From Actinomycetota bacterium (lineage in GTDB: Bacteria; Actinomycetota; UBA4738; HRBIN12), in assembly GCA_040881665.1 (NCBI GenBank), contig JBBECT010000007.1, positions 1-64,000 of the forward strand: a stretch of DNA of 64,000 nt. Direction: 5' to 3'. The position numbers and the translations under genes were made by a program. Shown piece after piece: positions 43,495-52,129 of the stretch. How positions within the stretch are numbered: the stretch's first letter is position 1; every line of letters starts with the position of its first letter. The notes under the pieces were generated by a model. It searched no databases, was not told the DNA's origin, and saw only the letters and a program-made list of their open reading frames with translations.

Positions 43495-44462
43495 CGACTT
43501 CGAAGGGCGAACAGGCCGAGGAGCTCGTACGCGGCGTGCGAGGCGGCAATGCTCGTCAGTTCGGCATGGTCGTAGGCGGGGGCCACCTCGACCACGTCTG
43601 CGCCGACCAGGTTCAACCCCGAGAGCCCGCGCAAGATCCCGATCAGCTCACGACTCGTGAGACCCGCGGCTTCGGGGGTCCCGGTCCCGGGCGCATGCGC
43701 CGGATCGAGCACGTCGATGTCGATCGAGACGTACAGCGGCGCATCTCCGACGCGCTCGCGGACCCGTGTCACGACCTCTGTCACGCTCGTCGACTGCAGG
43801 TCCATCGCGTGCACGATCGCGAAGCCGAAGCTCGCGTCGTCGACGAGATCCTGCGGCGTGAACACAGGTCCGCGCGTCCCAACGTGCATGGAGCGGTCCT
43901 TCGTGAGAAGGCCTTCCTCCCACGCCCTGCGGAACGGTGTCCCGTGCGTGTAGGAGGCTCCGAAGTAGGAGTCCCAGGTGTCCAAGTGGGCATCGAAGTG
44001 CAGCAGCGCGATCGGCCCGTGCCGCCGAGCCATCGCCCGCAAGAGGGGAAGGGAGATCGTGTGATCGCCACCGATCGTGAGCAGGCTACCGGCATCGGCC
44101 AGGACCGACTCCGCGGCGGCCTCGACCTGTGTGATCGCCTCGGCGATGTCGAAAGGGTTGCATCCCACGTCGCCGGCGTCCGCAACCTGTTGTGCCGCGA
44201 ACGGCTCCACGTCCAGACCCGGATGGTACGAGCGGAGCAAGCGGGTCGCGTTGCGCACGGCGTTCGGACCGAAACGAGCCCCGGGCCGGTAGCTCACTCC
44301 GCTGTCGAACGGCACACCCACGATCGCGACATCACATCTGTCCACCTCGTCGAGCCGGGGGAGGCGCGCGAACGTCGAAGGCCCGGCGAACCGAGGGATC
44401 TGGAGAGGGTCGACGGGGCCAACCGGCCCGCCATCGCCCGCGCCAACTCGTGGATAATCCAT
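43491..44462 (-). CDS. Ureohydrolase (agmatinase/arginase family)
   Basis: A 323-residue protein with the complete dinuclear manganese site: [25 protein letters not shown] and [20 protein letters not shown]. The family removes urea from guanidino compounds (agmatine, arginine, guanidinobutyrate, guanidinopropionate). [20 protein letters not shown] near the N-terminus is closest to the agmatinase subgroup, but the substrate is not certain. Its start is nine bases from a taaaat -10-like element, so the transcript may be leaderless. The nearby creatinase-like M24 proteins raise the possibility of guanidino-compound breakdown. Confidence 0.88.
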   Translation of the reverse strand: MDYPRVGAGDGGPVGPVDPLQIPRFAGPSTFARLPRLDEVDRCDVAIVGVPFDSGVSYRPGARFGPNAVRNATRLLRSYHPGLDVEPFAAQQVADAGDVGCNPFDIAEAITQVEAAAESVLADAGSLLTIGGDHTISLPLLRAMARRHGPIALLHFDAHLDTWDSYFGASYTHGTPFRRAWEEGLLTKDRSMHVGTRGPVFTPQDLVDDASFGFAIVHAMDLQSTSVTEVVTRVRERVGDAPLYVSIDIDVLDPAHAPGTGTPEAAGLTSRELIGILRGLSGLNLVGADVVEVAPAYDHAELTSIAASHAAYELLGLFALRSR

Positions 44463-44470
44463 GATGCAGG

Positions 44471-44476
44471 ATTTTA
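44471..44476 (-). promoter_or_regulatory. Possible -10 element for the ureohydrolase gene
   Basis: taaaat on the minus strand ends nine bases before the ATG at 44462. With a -10 so close, transcription would start at or near the start codon, as in the many leaderless genes of Actinomycetota. No -35 element is clear. Confidence 0.4.
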
Positions 44477-44540
44477 CCGGAAGGCCGGCTCTCGCGCGGG
44501 GTCCCGAGCGTGGAGGCCGTGGCCTAGCGACCTGCAGAGA

Positions 44541-45326
44541 TCATGCAGCGATCGCCGACCATCGGGCGCCGGTTCTCCCGACGCGCAATCCCATGTCGAA
44601 GGTTGCCGACAGCGTTGCGTCGGTCAATGCCTCCTCGATCGGACCCGAGGCCACGATCTGCCCTTGACGAAGCAGCGCAGCGTGGGTCGTCGAGGCGGGG
44701 ATCTCCTCGAGGTGGTGGGTGACCAGGATCGTCGTCGGGCCGTCCTCGACGCTCGCGTATCCCTCGATCGCGCGGAGCAGCGATTCCCGCCCCGGCAGAT
44801 CGAGCCCCGCCGCCGGTTCGTCGAGCAGCAGCAGCTCGTGACGAGCGAACCGAGCGCGCGCAAGGAGCACCCGTTGGCGCTCCCCCTGCGAACACGCCGC
44901 GAAGGCCTGACCGGCGAGCCCCCCGCACCCGAACTCATCGAGCAGAGCGCGGGCGTACCCGTGATCGGCCTCCGTGAAGTCGTGGAACCAGGTCTCCAGC
45001 ATCGATCCCCGACCCGTCAGCACGACGTCCAACACCTCTATCGACGGCCGGATCCGATCGGCGATCGCGTGGCTGACGTGGCCGATCCGCTCGCGCAGCC
45101 GTCGGATGTCGGTGCGACCGAGCTGCTCCCCCAACACCCACGCCTCGCCGCGCGACGGATGACGCATCGTGCCGGCGAGTGTGAGCAGGGTCGTCTTTCC
45201 ACCGCCGTTCGGACCGAGGACCACCCAGTGCTCCCCGACGGCGACCTCGAGATCGATCGGCCCGAGGATCGTGCGCCCACGAGCGATATCGATCTGGACG
45301 CCACGCAGGGTCAAGGCATCACCCAT
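44541..45326 (-). CDS. ABC transporter ATP-binding protein (iron/molybdate-type, solitary)
   Basis: A 261-residue ATPase with Walker A GPNGGGKTTLL, signature CSQGERQRVLLARA, Walker B LLLLDEPAAGLD and H-loop LVTHHLEEI. The overall form matches the ModF/FepC-like single ATPases (YlmA group), which are often encoded without a permease. No transporter subunit is adjacent: a proline-tailed membrane protein follows upstream. ATG at 45326 is taken since the sequence before it (MRILHG) is not typical. Role unknown; could serve an importer encoded elsewhere. Confidence 0.85.
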   Translation of the reverse strand: MGDALTLRGVQIDIARGRTILGPIDLEVAVGEHWVVLGPNGGGKTTLLTLAGTMRHPSRGEAWVLGEQLGRTDIRRLRERIGHVSHAIADRIRPSIEVLDVVLTGRGSMLETWFHDFTEADHGYARALLDEFGCGGLAGQAFAACSQGERQRVLLARARFARHELLLLDEPAAGLDLPGRESLLRAIEGYASVEDGPTTILVTHHLEEIPASTTHAALLRQGQIVASGPIEEALTDATLSATFDMGLRVGRTGARWSAIAA

Positions 45327-45374
45327 GCCGTGCAGGATACGCACCGAAACGCGATGCGGCTTCGAACAACGCTT

Positions 45375-45926
45375 CTAGGACGGCGGAGGTGGTGGTGGCG
45401 GTGGAACGTTCCCGGGGGAAGGCGGGAGCGGCGGGGCTGCGGTCGTGGAGGGGGGGCGCGTGGCGCCAGCGGTCGAAGTGACACCCGATGCCCGATCGGG
45501 TGCTGTCGAGACCGGTCCCGACAGCACTCCGCCGATCAGCGCGACGATCGCTCCGGCCACCGCGACGTAGATGCCGATCCCGGCCGCCGCCTCGGCCAGA
45601 CCGCCCGTCTGGATCGCGATGTCATCGATCGCGTCGTTGATGTTGATCAGGTCGTAGATCGCGATCCCCGCCGCCAGGACGGCGACGATCACGCCCACGA
45701 CGCGCCCCCATCTACGGCCGGTCATCCACATCAGCGCAGCGCCCGCGATCAGGACCGCTCCGACGACCGTCAACACGCCGTCACCCTCGAGACCTCCGAT
45801 CGATCGCTCCACGGCGAAGGGAGCGCTCACCTTCGCCCACGGGAGGACCGATCCGGCCGCGAGCACGACGGCTCCCACGAGCATCACGATCGGTCCGGGA
45901 CCTCGACTCGTCACTGGCTGGCGCAT
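45375..45926 (-). CDS. Four-helix membrane protein with proline-rich tail
   Basis: A 183-residue protein with four hydrophobic segments (IVMLVGAVVLAAGSVLPW; GVLTVVGAVLIAGAALMW; VVGVIVAVLAAGIAIYDL; IYVAVAGAIVALIGGVL) and a C-terminal tail rich in Thr, Ala and Pro, ending in eight consecutive prolines. The LPWAK loop after helix 1 and the acidic 'INDAIDD' loop are typical of small actinobacterial membrane proteins of unknown function. It is followed by a zinc-ribbon protein gene upstream on the same strand (nine bases). Confidence 0.75.
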   Translation of the reverse strand: MRQPVTSRGPGPIVMLVGAVVLAAGSVLPWAKVSAPFAVERSIGGLEGDGVLTVVGAVLIAGAALMWMTGRRWGRVVGVIVAVLAAGIAIYDLININDAIDDIAIQTGGLAEAAAGIGIYVAVAGAIVALIGGVLSGPVSTAPDRASGVTSTAGATRPPSTTAAPPLPPSPGNVPPPPPPPPS

Positions 45927-45935
45927 CGTCTCCTC

Positions 45936-46202
45936 CTACAGCTTCGGGTACGGGTAGCCGACGCCCGTGGATTCGCGGGCCTTGGTCGCCTCGGTGAACG
46001 AGATCCTCGTAGGAACGTCCACCTTCCGCTGGCACTTGCCGCACGTGAAGCTCGTCCAGCGTTTCGCGATCGTCTGCGCCGTCTCGCAGTTCGGACAGCG
46101 GAAGAACCGGTGCTCGATGAAACAGCTGAAGCACGTGTAGTCGGTCGACTCGTCGGCCACCTGCTGCGGAACACGGCAGTCGGGGCACTCCACGTAGGCC
46201 AT
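45936..46202 (-). CDS. Double zinc-ribbon protein (88 aa)
   Basis: Four CxxC knuckles (ECPDCR, YTCFSCF, FRCPNCE, FTCGKCQ) form two treble-clef-type zinc ribbons, with a short basic, proline-ending tail. Such proteins mediate protein-protein or nucleic-acid contacts; no enzyme function can be seen. It lies 11 bases downstream of purK and 9 bases upstream of the four-helix membrane protein gene, so the purE-purK transcript probably continues through it. No family name can be given. Confidence 0.75.
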   Translation of the reverse strand: MAYVECPDCRVPQQVADESTDYTCFSCFIEHRFFRCPNCETAQTIAKRWTSFTCGKCQRKVDVPTRISFTEATKARESTGVGYPYPKL

Positions 46203-46213
46203 CGCTGGCGAGC

Positions 46214-47320
46214 CTACTCCTGGTCGGGGGGCGGGTCGACGATCCGCGCGACCTGCGCGAGGCGTGCGTCGCGCGACCAGGCGTCCTCGGCGACGACCGT
46301 CACGTGCCCGAGCTTGCGCCCGGGACGCGGCTCCTTCCCGTACCGATGCAGGTGCGCTCCCGGGACCGCGAGGATCCCCGCTGCCTCGGGCTCGGAGCCG
46401 ATCAGGTTCAGCATCCCACTGGCGCCCCGCGGAGCGGTCGATCCCAGCGGGAGGCCGAGCACCGCCCGCAGGTGGTTCTCGAACTGACTCGTCTCGGAAC
46501 CCTCGATGCTCCAGTGCCCGGAGTTGTGGACGCGGGGTGCCAGCTCGTTCGCGAGCACCCGCTCCCCCACCTGGAACAGCTCGAGCGCGAGCACCCCGAC
46601 GTAGCCGATCTCGTCCATGATCCGGTTCGCGTGCACCTCCGCCTGGGCTTGCAGATCGAGCGTGACGTTCGGTGCCGGGGCGACGGAGCGCCGCAGGATC
46701 CCCTCCTCGTGGCGGTTCTCCACCAGCGGGTAGCACAGCGTGCGGCCCTCGTGATCTCGCACCGCGATCACCGACAGCTCCCGGTCGAACTCGACGAGCG
46801 ATTCGAGGATGCTCGATGTGCCCCCGACCCTCTCCCACGCGGCCGCCGCGTCGCCGAGCTCGGCGATCACCGCCTGACCTTTGCCGTCGTAGCCGAGCCG
46901 GCGCGTCTTCAGCAGCGACGGGGTCCCGACCTCGTCGATCGCTTCCTGGAGCTCCTCGAGCGAGTCGACCGGCCGGTAGGCATGGAACGGGATGTCCACC
47001 ACACCGAACAGCGTCTTCTCCGCGACACGGTCCTGCGCGACCTCGAGCGCACGCGGGGGCGGGAACACCGGTGCCCATCGCTCGAGGGTGCGTGCGGCGT
47101 CGACGGGAACGTTCTCGAACTCGTAGGTGACCACGGAGGCGCCGTCGGCGAGCCGCTGCAGCGCCTCTTCGTCGTCGTAGTCCGCGACGATCAGCTCCCC
47201 GAGACCGCCGACGGGCGCATCCGGGTTCGGATCAAGGAACCGGAAGCGCAGGCCCAGCGGGATCCCCGCCAGTGCGAGCATCCGCCCGAGCTGCCCGCCT
47301 CCGACCACGGCGACGAGCAT
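46214..47320 (-). CDS. purK: N5-carboxyaminoimidazole ribonucleotide synthase
   Basis: A 368-residue ATP-grasp enzyme that makes N5-CAIR from AIR, bicarbonate and ATP in purine synthesis. The N-terminus VAVVGGGQLGRMLALAGIPL is the family signature; VVTYEFENVPVDAARTLE, KTRRLGYDGKGQAVI and ANELAPRVHNSGHWSIEG (ATP/Mg and substrate loop) follow. ATG at 47320 starts two bases after the purE stop, so the two genes form a tight operon. Length is normal for the family. Confidence 0.95.
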   Translation of the reverse strand: MLVAVVGGGQLGRMLALAGIPLGLRFRFLDPNPDAPVGGLGELIVADYDDEEALQRLADGASVVTYEFENVPVDAARTLERWAPVFPPPRALEVAQDRVAEKTLFGVVDIPFHAYRPVDSLEELQEAIDEVGTPSLLKTRRLGYDGKGQAVIAELGDAAAAWERVGGTSSILESLVEFDRELSVIAVRDHEGRTLCYPLVENRHEEGILRRSVAPAPNVTLDLQAQAEVHANRIMDEIGYVGVLALELFQVGERVLANELAPRVHNSGHWSIEGSETSQFENHLRAVLGLPLGSTAPRGASGMLNLIGSEPEAAGILAVPGAHLHRYGKEPRPGRKLGHVTVVAEDAWSRDARLAQVARIVDPPPDQE

Positions 47321-47322
47321 CG

Positions 47323-47817
47323 CTACTCCTCGGAGGGGTCGGGATGCGCGAGCACGTCGTTCGTCTGTCGCTCGCGGAACGCCTTCAGCCGTTCGCGCAC
47401 CGCGCCGTCGCCGAGCGCGACCACGCCCGCCGCCAGCAGCGCCGCGTTCACGGCGCCGGCCCGGCCGATCGCGACCGTGCCGACGGGAACGCCCGACGGC
47501 ATCTGGACGATCGACAGGAGCGAGTCGATCCCCTTGAGCGCCTTCGACTCGATCGGCACGCCGAAGACGGGGATCGTGGTCTTCGAGGCGGTCATCCCGG
47601 GCAGATGGGCGGCGCCGCCCGCCCCCGCGACGATCGACCGCAAGCCTCGCTGTTCCGCGGCCGCCGCGTACTCGAACAACAGGTCCGGGGTGCGATGCGC
47701 GGAGACCACGCGAGTTTCGAACGGCACGCCGAGCTCCTCGAGGGTCTCGGCCGTATGCCGCATCGTCTCCCAGTCGGACCGGGATCCCATGATCACGCCC
47801 ACCACCGGTTCGGCCAT
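47323..47817 (-). CDS. purE: N5-carboxyaminoimidazole ribonucleotide mutase
   Basis: A 164-residue enzyme that converts N5-CAIR to CAIR, the partner of purK. The conserved [28 protein letters not shown] and [14 protein letters not shown] motifs form the substrate site of class I PurE, including the serine, aspartate and histidine of the octameric enzyme. It is the first gene of the purE-purK transcript and is followed by purK with a two-base gap. It starts 74 bases from the divergent methylcitrate operon. Confidence 0.96.
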   Translation of the reverse strand: MAEPVVGVIMGSRSDWETMRHTAETLEELGVPFETRVVSAHRTPDLLFEYAAAAEQRGLRSIVAGAGGAAHLPGMTASKTTIPVFGVPIESKALKGIDSLLSIVQMPSGVPVGTVAIGRAGAVNAALLAAGVVALGDGAVRERLKAFRERQTNDVLAHPDPSEE

Positions 47818-47891
47818 CGCTCCATGCTACCCGGCGGGCATGCGCCGCAGGGCCCACCGGGCAGCGGGCCCAGCCGATAGGCTCCCGAGCT

Positions 47892-49277
47892 ATGTCCGAC
47901 CGCTACAGCAGGATGCTCGCCGGATACGCGGCGGGCGTCACCACGATCCCGGACTCGACCGCCCACGAGGTCAAGCGACGGATCCTCGACTCGATCGGTG
48001 TCGCGACCGCCGCGTTCGATGCGGACTCCCCGACCGCCGCACGTGCGTACGCGAACGCCTTCCCCGATGCGGCCGGCGCCTCGATCTGGAACACGTCCCG
48101 GCGCGCGAACCCGGAGATCACGAGCTTCGCGAACGCCGTGGCCGTGCGCTATCTCGACTTCAACGACACGTACCTATCGAAGGAACCCCTGCATCCGAGC
48201 GACGTGATCCCCGCGCTGGTCGCGATCGCCGAGGTTCGCAACCGCTCACCGCGTGAGCTGCTCGAGGCGATCGCGGTGGCCTATGAGATCCCGGTGACGC
48301 TGTGCGACGCGGCGAGTCTGCGCGCGCACGGCTGGGACCACGTGAACTACATCGCGATCGGGGCCGCGCTGGGTGCCGGCATGCTCGTCGACCTGGATGA
48401 GCAGCATCTCGAACACGCGGTATCGATCGCGACCGTCCCCCACGCGGCGATGCGGCAGACGCGGGCCGGCGAGCTGTCGATGTGGAAGGGCGCCGCCGCC
48501 GCGAACGCCGCGCGCAACGGCATTTTCGGGGCGCTGCTCGCCGAGGCGGGGATGACCGGACCGAACGAGCCGTTCACGGGGGAGATGGGGCTGTTCGCGC
48601 AGCTCCTCGATGGATCGGGGTTCGACGACACGACCCTCGCCGGGATCGCGGCCGGAGGCGCTCCGAGCCGGATCCTCGACACCTACATCAAGTTCTGGCC
48701 GGTCGAGTACCACGCGCAGAGCGCGGTCGACGCCGCGCTGCGGCTCCGGAGCGAGATCGGATCCGTCGAGATCGCGGCGATCCGGATCGACACGTTCCGC
48801 ACGAGCTACGAGATCATCGCGAAGGATCCGGAGAAGTGGGACCCGAAGACGCGGGAGACCGCCGACCACTCGATCCAGTACATCGTGTGCGCCGCGCTCG
48901 AGGACGGCGAGGTCACGATGGCGACGTTCGACCTCGACCGGATCCGCCGGCCGTCGACGTTGGGGCTGCTCCAGCAGCGCACGACCGTCGAGTCGGACGA
49001 CGCGCTCACGGACGGCTACCCCGACGGGGTTCCGAACCGGATCACCGTCACGACCGCCGACGGAGTCGAACACGTCCGTGAGGTGCGCTACCCGCGCGGG
49101 CACGCGAAGAACCCGATGACCGACGAGGAGGTCACGCGCAAGTACCGGGCGAACGTCTCCGGACGCTGGTCCGACGAACGAGTGGGCCTCGTGGCCGAGC
49201 ACGTGTGGAACCTCGACGAGTCGACCACCCTCGAGTACCTGCTCGCACAGCTCCGAACCGAGGAGGCGAACACATGA
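47892..49277 (+). CDS. prpD: 2-methylcitrate dehydratase (MmgE/PrpD family)
   Basis: A 461-residue protein of the MmgE/PrpD fold. RYLDFNDTYLSKEPLHPSDV carries the conserved substrate-binding loop; MWKGAAAANAARNGIFGALL and HSIQYIVCAALEDGEV are also family landmarks. It dehydrates 2-methylcitrate in the propionate-degrading methylcitrate cycle. It is first in a run in which each gene overlaps the next by one to four bases (prpD-prpB-prpC-methyltransferase). The start is the ATG at 47892, 74 bases from the divergent purE. Confidence 0.92.
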   Translation: MSDRYSRMLAGYAAGVTTIPDSTAHEVKRRILDSIGVATAAFDADSPTAARAYANAFPDAAGASIWNTSRRANPEITSFANAVAVRYLDFNDTYLSKEPLHPSDVIPALVAIAEVRNRSPRELLEAIAVAYEIPVTLCDAASLRAHGWDHVNYIAIGAALGAGMLVDLDEQHLEHAVSIATVPHAAMRQTRAGELSMWKGAAAANAARNGIFGALLAEAGMTGPNEPFTGEMGLFAQLLDGSGFDDTTLAGIAAGGAPSRILDTYIKFWPVEYHAQSAVDAALRLRSEIGSVEIAAIRIDTFRTSYEIIAKDPEKWDPKTRETADHSIQYIVCAALEDGEVTMATFDLDRIRRPSTLGLLQQRTTVESDDALTDGYPDGVPNRITVTTADGVEHVREVRYPRGHAKNPMTDEEVTRKYRANVSGRWSDERVGLVAEHVWNLDESTTLEYLLAQLRTEEANT

Positions 49278-50206
49278 CCTGGCTGACACCCGATCCCGGT
49301 GAGCACCCGGCGAAGAAGCTCCGCGAGCTGCTCCGCTCGGACGAGACGCTCGTGGTTCCCGGCGTGTTCCACGGCCTCTCGGCGCTTCTGGCCCGCCGTG
49401 CCGGTGCGCAGGCCGTCTACCTGTCGGGGGCGGGGTACTCGGCCTCGATGGGCCTTCCGGACATCGGCCTCGTGACGCTCGACGAGCTGGCCCGCAACGC
49501 ACGACAGATCGTTCGGGTTACCCGCATGCCACTCATCGTCGACGCTGATACGGGCTTCGGATCCGCGCTGATGGTGATGCGGACCGTGCGGGAACTGGAA
49601 GGGGCCCGGTGCGCGGCGATCCAGATCGAGGATCAGCTGGATCCGAAGCGCTGCGGCCACCTCGACGGCAAGGAGGTCGTGCCGGCCGAGGTGATGGTCG
49701 AGAAGGTGGCGGCCGCCCGCGAGGCCGCCCAGCACCTCGTCGTCGTCGCTCGCACCGACACACGTTCGACCCATGGTCTGGACGAAGCGATCCGTCGCGG
49801 TATCGCCTACCGCGAGGCGGGCGCCGACGTGATCTTCCCCGAAGCGCTCGAGACCGAGGAGGAGTTCGCGTCGTACGCGAAGGCGGTCCCCGGGCCGCTC
49901 CTCGCGAACATGACGGAGTTCGGCAAGAGCCCCCTGCTGCCCGCGGCTCGGCTCGGCGAGCTCGGGTTCCGGATCGTGATCTTCCCCGTGTCGGCTGCGC
50001 GGATCTTCTCTCAGCTCGCCGGCGAGTTCTACGACGAACTGCTCACGACGGGAACGCAGGAGGCCTGGGTCGATCGGATGTTCACGCGCGAGCAGCTGTA
50101 CGAGCTGATCGGCTACGACGACTACGCTGCGCTCGATTCGACGCTGGCGCGCTCGACGCGGGACATCGCGCGGGCGGGCGATCCGCCTGGGAGGGATCCC
50201 GCATGA
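49274..50206 (+). CDS. prpB: 2-methylisocitrate lyase
   Basis: A 310-residue TIM-barrel enzyme that cleaves methylisocitrate into pyruvate and succinate. VYLSGAGYSASMGLPDIGLV, LIVDADTGFGSALMVMRTV and IQIEDQLDPKRCGHLDGKEV (with the catalytic cysteine of KRCGH) are diagnostic, as is VARTDTRSTHGLDEAI. The ATG overlaps the prpD stop by four bases (ATGA), giving coupled translation, and the same holds towards prpC. Phosphoenolpyruvate mutase-like enzymes share the fold, but the KRCGH motif and the neighbours decide for PrpB. Confidence 0.93.
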   Translation: MTWLTPDPGEHPAKKLRELLRSDETLVVPGVFHGLSALLARRAGAQAVYLSGAGYSASMGLPDIGLVTLDELARNARQIVRVTRMPLIVDADTGFGSALMVMRTVRELEGARCAAIQIEDQLDPKRCGHLDGKEVVPAEVMVEKVAAAREAAQHLVVVARTDTRSTHGLDEAIRRGIAYREAGADVIFPEALETEEEFASYAKAVPGPLLANMTEFGKSPLLPAARLGELGFRIVIFPVSAARIFSQLAGEFYDELLTTGTQEAWVDRMFTREQLYELIGYDDYAALDSTLARSTRDIARAGDPPGRDPA

Positions 50207-51339
50207 CCGATCCGACCCACGAGTACCGCCCGGGTCTGGAAGGCGTGATCGCCACCGACACGCAGGTGTCGTTCCTCGACCTGGAGACCGAGCAGATCAT
50301 CGTGCGTGGCTACGACCTGATCGAGCTGGCGCGCACCGCCCGGTACCCGGATGTCGCGTACCTGCTCCTGTACGGGGAGCTCCCGACCACCGACCAGCAG
50401 GCCGGGTTCGACACCGACCTGCGCGACGCCGCCGCGTTGCCGCCGGGGATGGAGGCCGTTCTTCGGTCGCTGCCCCCGGAGATGGACGCGATGGACGCGC
50501 TGCGCACCGCCCTGTCGGCGCTCGCCGGGTTCGAGGACCCGGACGTGCTCGCCGACACCTCGCACGCGGCGAACCTCGCGAAGGCGACGCGGATCCTCGC
50601 GAAGGCCCCGGCGGTCGCGGCCAACGCCTACCGCGCCACCCACTCGCTCGAGCTCGTCACGTCCGATCCCGAGCTCGGGTTCGTCGCGAACTTCCTGCAC
50701 CTGCTCCCGGGGCCGGACGTCGACGAGGAGGCGATCGAGGTGTTCGACCGCGTGCTCACCTGTTATTCCGAGCACGAGCTCGCGAACTCGACACTGACGG
50801 CACGCGTCGTGGCGAGCACGCTCGCCGACATCTACGGCGCGATCGTTGCCGCCACCGCCTCGCTGAAGGGACCGCTGCACGGCGGAGCGAACGAGGCCGG
50901 CGCGAGGATGTTCGCCGAGATCGCCGCGAACGGAGGCTCGTCGACCGCCGAGACCTACGTGCTCGACAAGCTCGAGCGCAAGGAACGCATCATGGGCTTC
51001 GGCCACCGCGTCTACATGCATCGCCCCGATCCCCGGGCCACACTCCTCGCCGAGGATCTGACGACGCTCGCCGCTCGCCGACCCGGTGGCGAGGATCTCG
51101 TTCGCAGCTACGAGATCTGTGTCGCGACGATGGAGCGGGAGAAAGGCCTGTACCCCAACACCGACCTGCCGATCGGCCTGCTGCTGTACCTGCTCGACAT
51201 CCCGATCGACCTGTACACCCCGGTGTTCCTGTGTGCCCGGATCGCGGGACTCGCGGCGCACGTTCTCGAACAACACGACGACAATCGCCTCTACCGTCCA
51301 CGCGTGCTGTACACGGGTCCTCGCGAGAAGCATCCCTGA
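50203..51339 (+). CDS. prpC: 2-methylcitrate synthase/citrate synthase
   Basis: A 378-residue citrate-synthase-family protein. GPLHGGANEAGARMFAEIA and IMGFGHRVYMHRPDPRATLL carry the catalytic histidines; LPIGLLLYLLDIPIDLYTPV and an arginine-rich end (YRPRVLYTGPREK) are typical. It condenses oxaloacetate with propionyl-CoA (and possibly acetyl-CoA). The start is the ATG that overlaps the prpB stop (ATGA). The operon context makes PrpC more likely than a housekeeping citrate synthase. No prpE or regulator is visible next to it. Confidence 0.92.
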   Translation: MTDPTHEYRPGLEGVIATDTQVSFLDLETEQIIVRGYDLIELARTARYPDVAYLLLYGELPTTDQQAGFDTDLRDAAALPPGMEAVLRSLPPEMDAMDALRTALSALAGFEDPDVLADTSHAANLAKATRILAKAPAVAANAYRATHSLELVTSDPELGFVANFLHLLPGPDVDEEAIEVFDRVLTCYSEHELANSTLTARVVASTLADIYGAIVAATASLKGPLHGGANEAGARMFAEIAANGGSSTAETYVLDKLERKERIMGFGHRVYMHRPDPRATLLAEDLTTLAARRPGGEDLVRSYEICVATMEREKGLYPNTDLPIGLLLYLLDIPIDLYTPVFLCARIAGLAAHVLEQHDDNRLYRPRVLYTGPREKHP

Positions 51340-52121
51340 TGGCCTCCCGCTACACGCTCGGGCACACGCCGGCCTCCGCCGAACGCCTCCGCTACGTCGC
51401 CGCGATCGCGGACGAACAGACCCGCTTTCTGCTCGAGAACCTGACGATCGACGAGCCGCCCGCGCTCGTCGTGGACCTTGGCTGTGGCCCCGGCTACACG
51501 ACGCGCCTGCTGGCCGAGACCTTGCGACCGGATCGGACCGTCGGGCTCGACGTCGCGGAGTCGTTCCTCGAAGTCGCTCGGCAATCCCCGCACGAAGGGC
51601 TCGAGTACCGACGTCACGACCTGCTGGAGGGTGAACTGCCCGTGTCCGACGCCGACGTGGTGTTCACCCGCTTCCTCCTTTCACACCTGCCCCGACCGAC
51701 CTCCCACCTAGGGACGTGGAGCCGAGCTCTGGCTCTTGGCGGTCGCCTGATACTCGTCGAGGTTGAACGCGTGAACTCACCGGACGCTGTGTTCACCGAC
51801 TACCTCGCGATGCTCGACGGACTCCTTCGATCGCAAGGAGGCGTCTTCTCGGTGGGGCCTGTCCTAGCCGAGGCCGAACGTCCAGAGGATATGACGACGG
51901 AGCTCGATCGGGTCGCGACCTTCGACGTGCCTGCGTCGCTCGCGGGGCGCTCCTTCCATCTGAACCTCCAAAACGTTCGCAACGACCCCTATGTCCTTGA
52001 CGAGGTCGGCCCGGAGCGCGTCGATCGGATCGATCGTGGCTTGGCGGAGCTGGCCGAGGGAACGAGGACCACCACGATCACCTGGCAGCTCCGCCAGCTC
52101 GTGCTCCGCCGAACCGGATAG
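51339..52121 (+). CDS. SAM-dependent methyltransferase (class I)
   Basis: A 260-residue Rossmann-fold methyltransferase with motif I VVDLGCGPGYTTRLLAE, motif II VGLDVAESFL and DADVVFTRFLLSHLPRP as motif IV region. The ATG is inside the prpC stop (TGATG), so it is the last gene of the prp operon as far as translation is concerned. Methylcitrate cycle operons do not usually need a methyltransferase, so its presence here is unexplained. The substrate is not evident. Its stop lies eight bases from the convergent oxidoreductase gene. Confidence 0.85.
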   Translation: MASRYTLGHTPASAERLRYVAAIADEQTRFLLENLTIDEPPALVVDLGCGPGYTTRLLAETLRPDRTVGLDVAESFLEVARQSPHEGLEYRRHDLLEGELPVSDADVVFTRFLLSHLPRPTSHLGTWSRALALGGRLILVEVERVNSPDAVFTDYLAMLDGLLRSQGGVFSVGPVLAEAERPEDMTTELDRVATFDVPASLAGRSFHLNLQNVRNDPYVLDEVGPERVDRIDRGLAELAEGTRTTTITWQLRQLVLRRTG

Positions 52122-52129
52122 ATCCCCCT

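Noticed and set aside
43536-46487. A 983-codon plus-strand frame across the ureohydrolase, ABC ATPase and membrane protein genes
   Set aside because: It runs antisense through three genes with clear catalytic motifs, and its translation has no recognisable domain.
49274-50206. Phosphoenolpyruvate mutase or carboxyphosphonoenolpyruvate mutase for the PrpB-like gene
   Set aside because: The KRCGH motif and the coupled position between prpD and prpC support methylisocitrate lyase.
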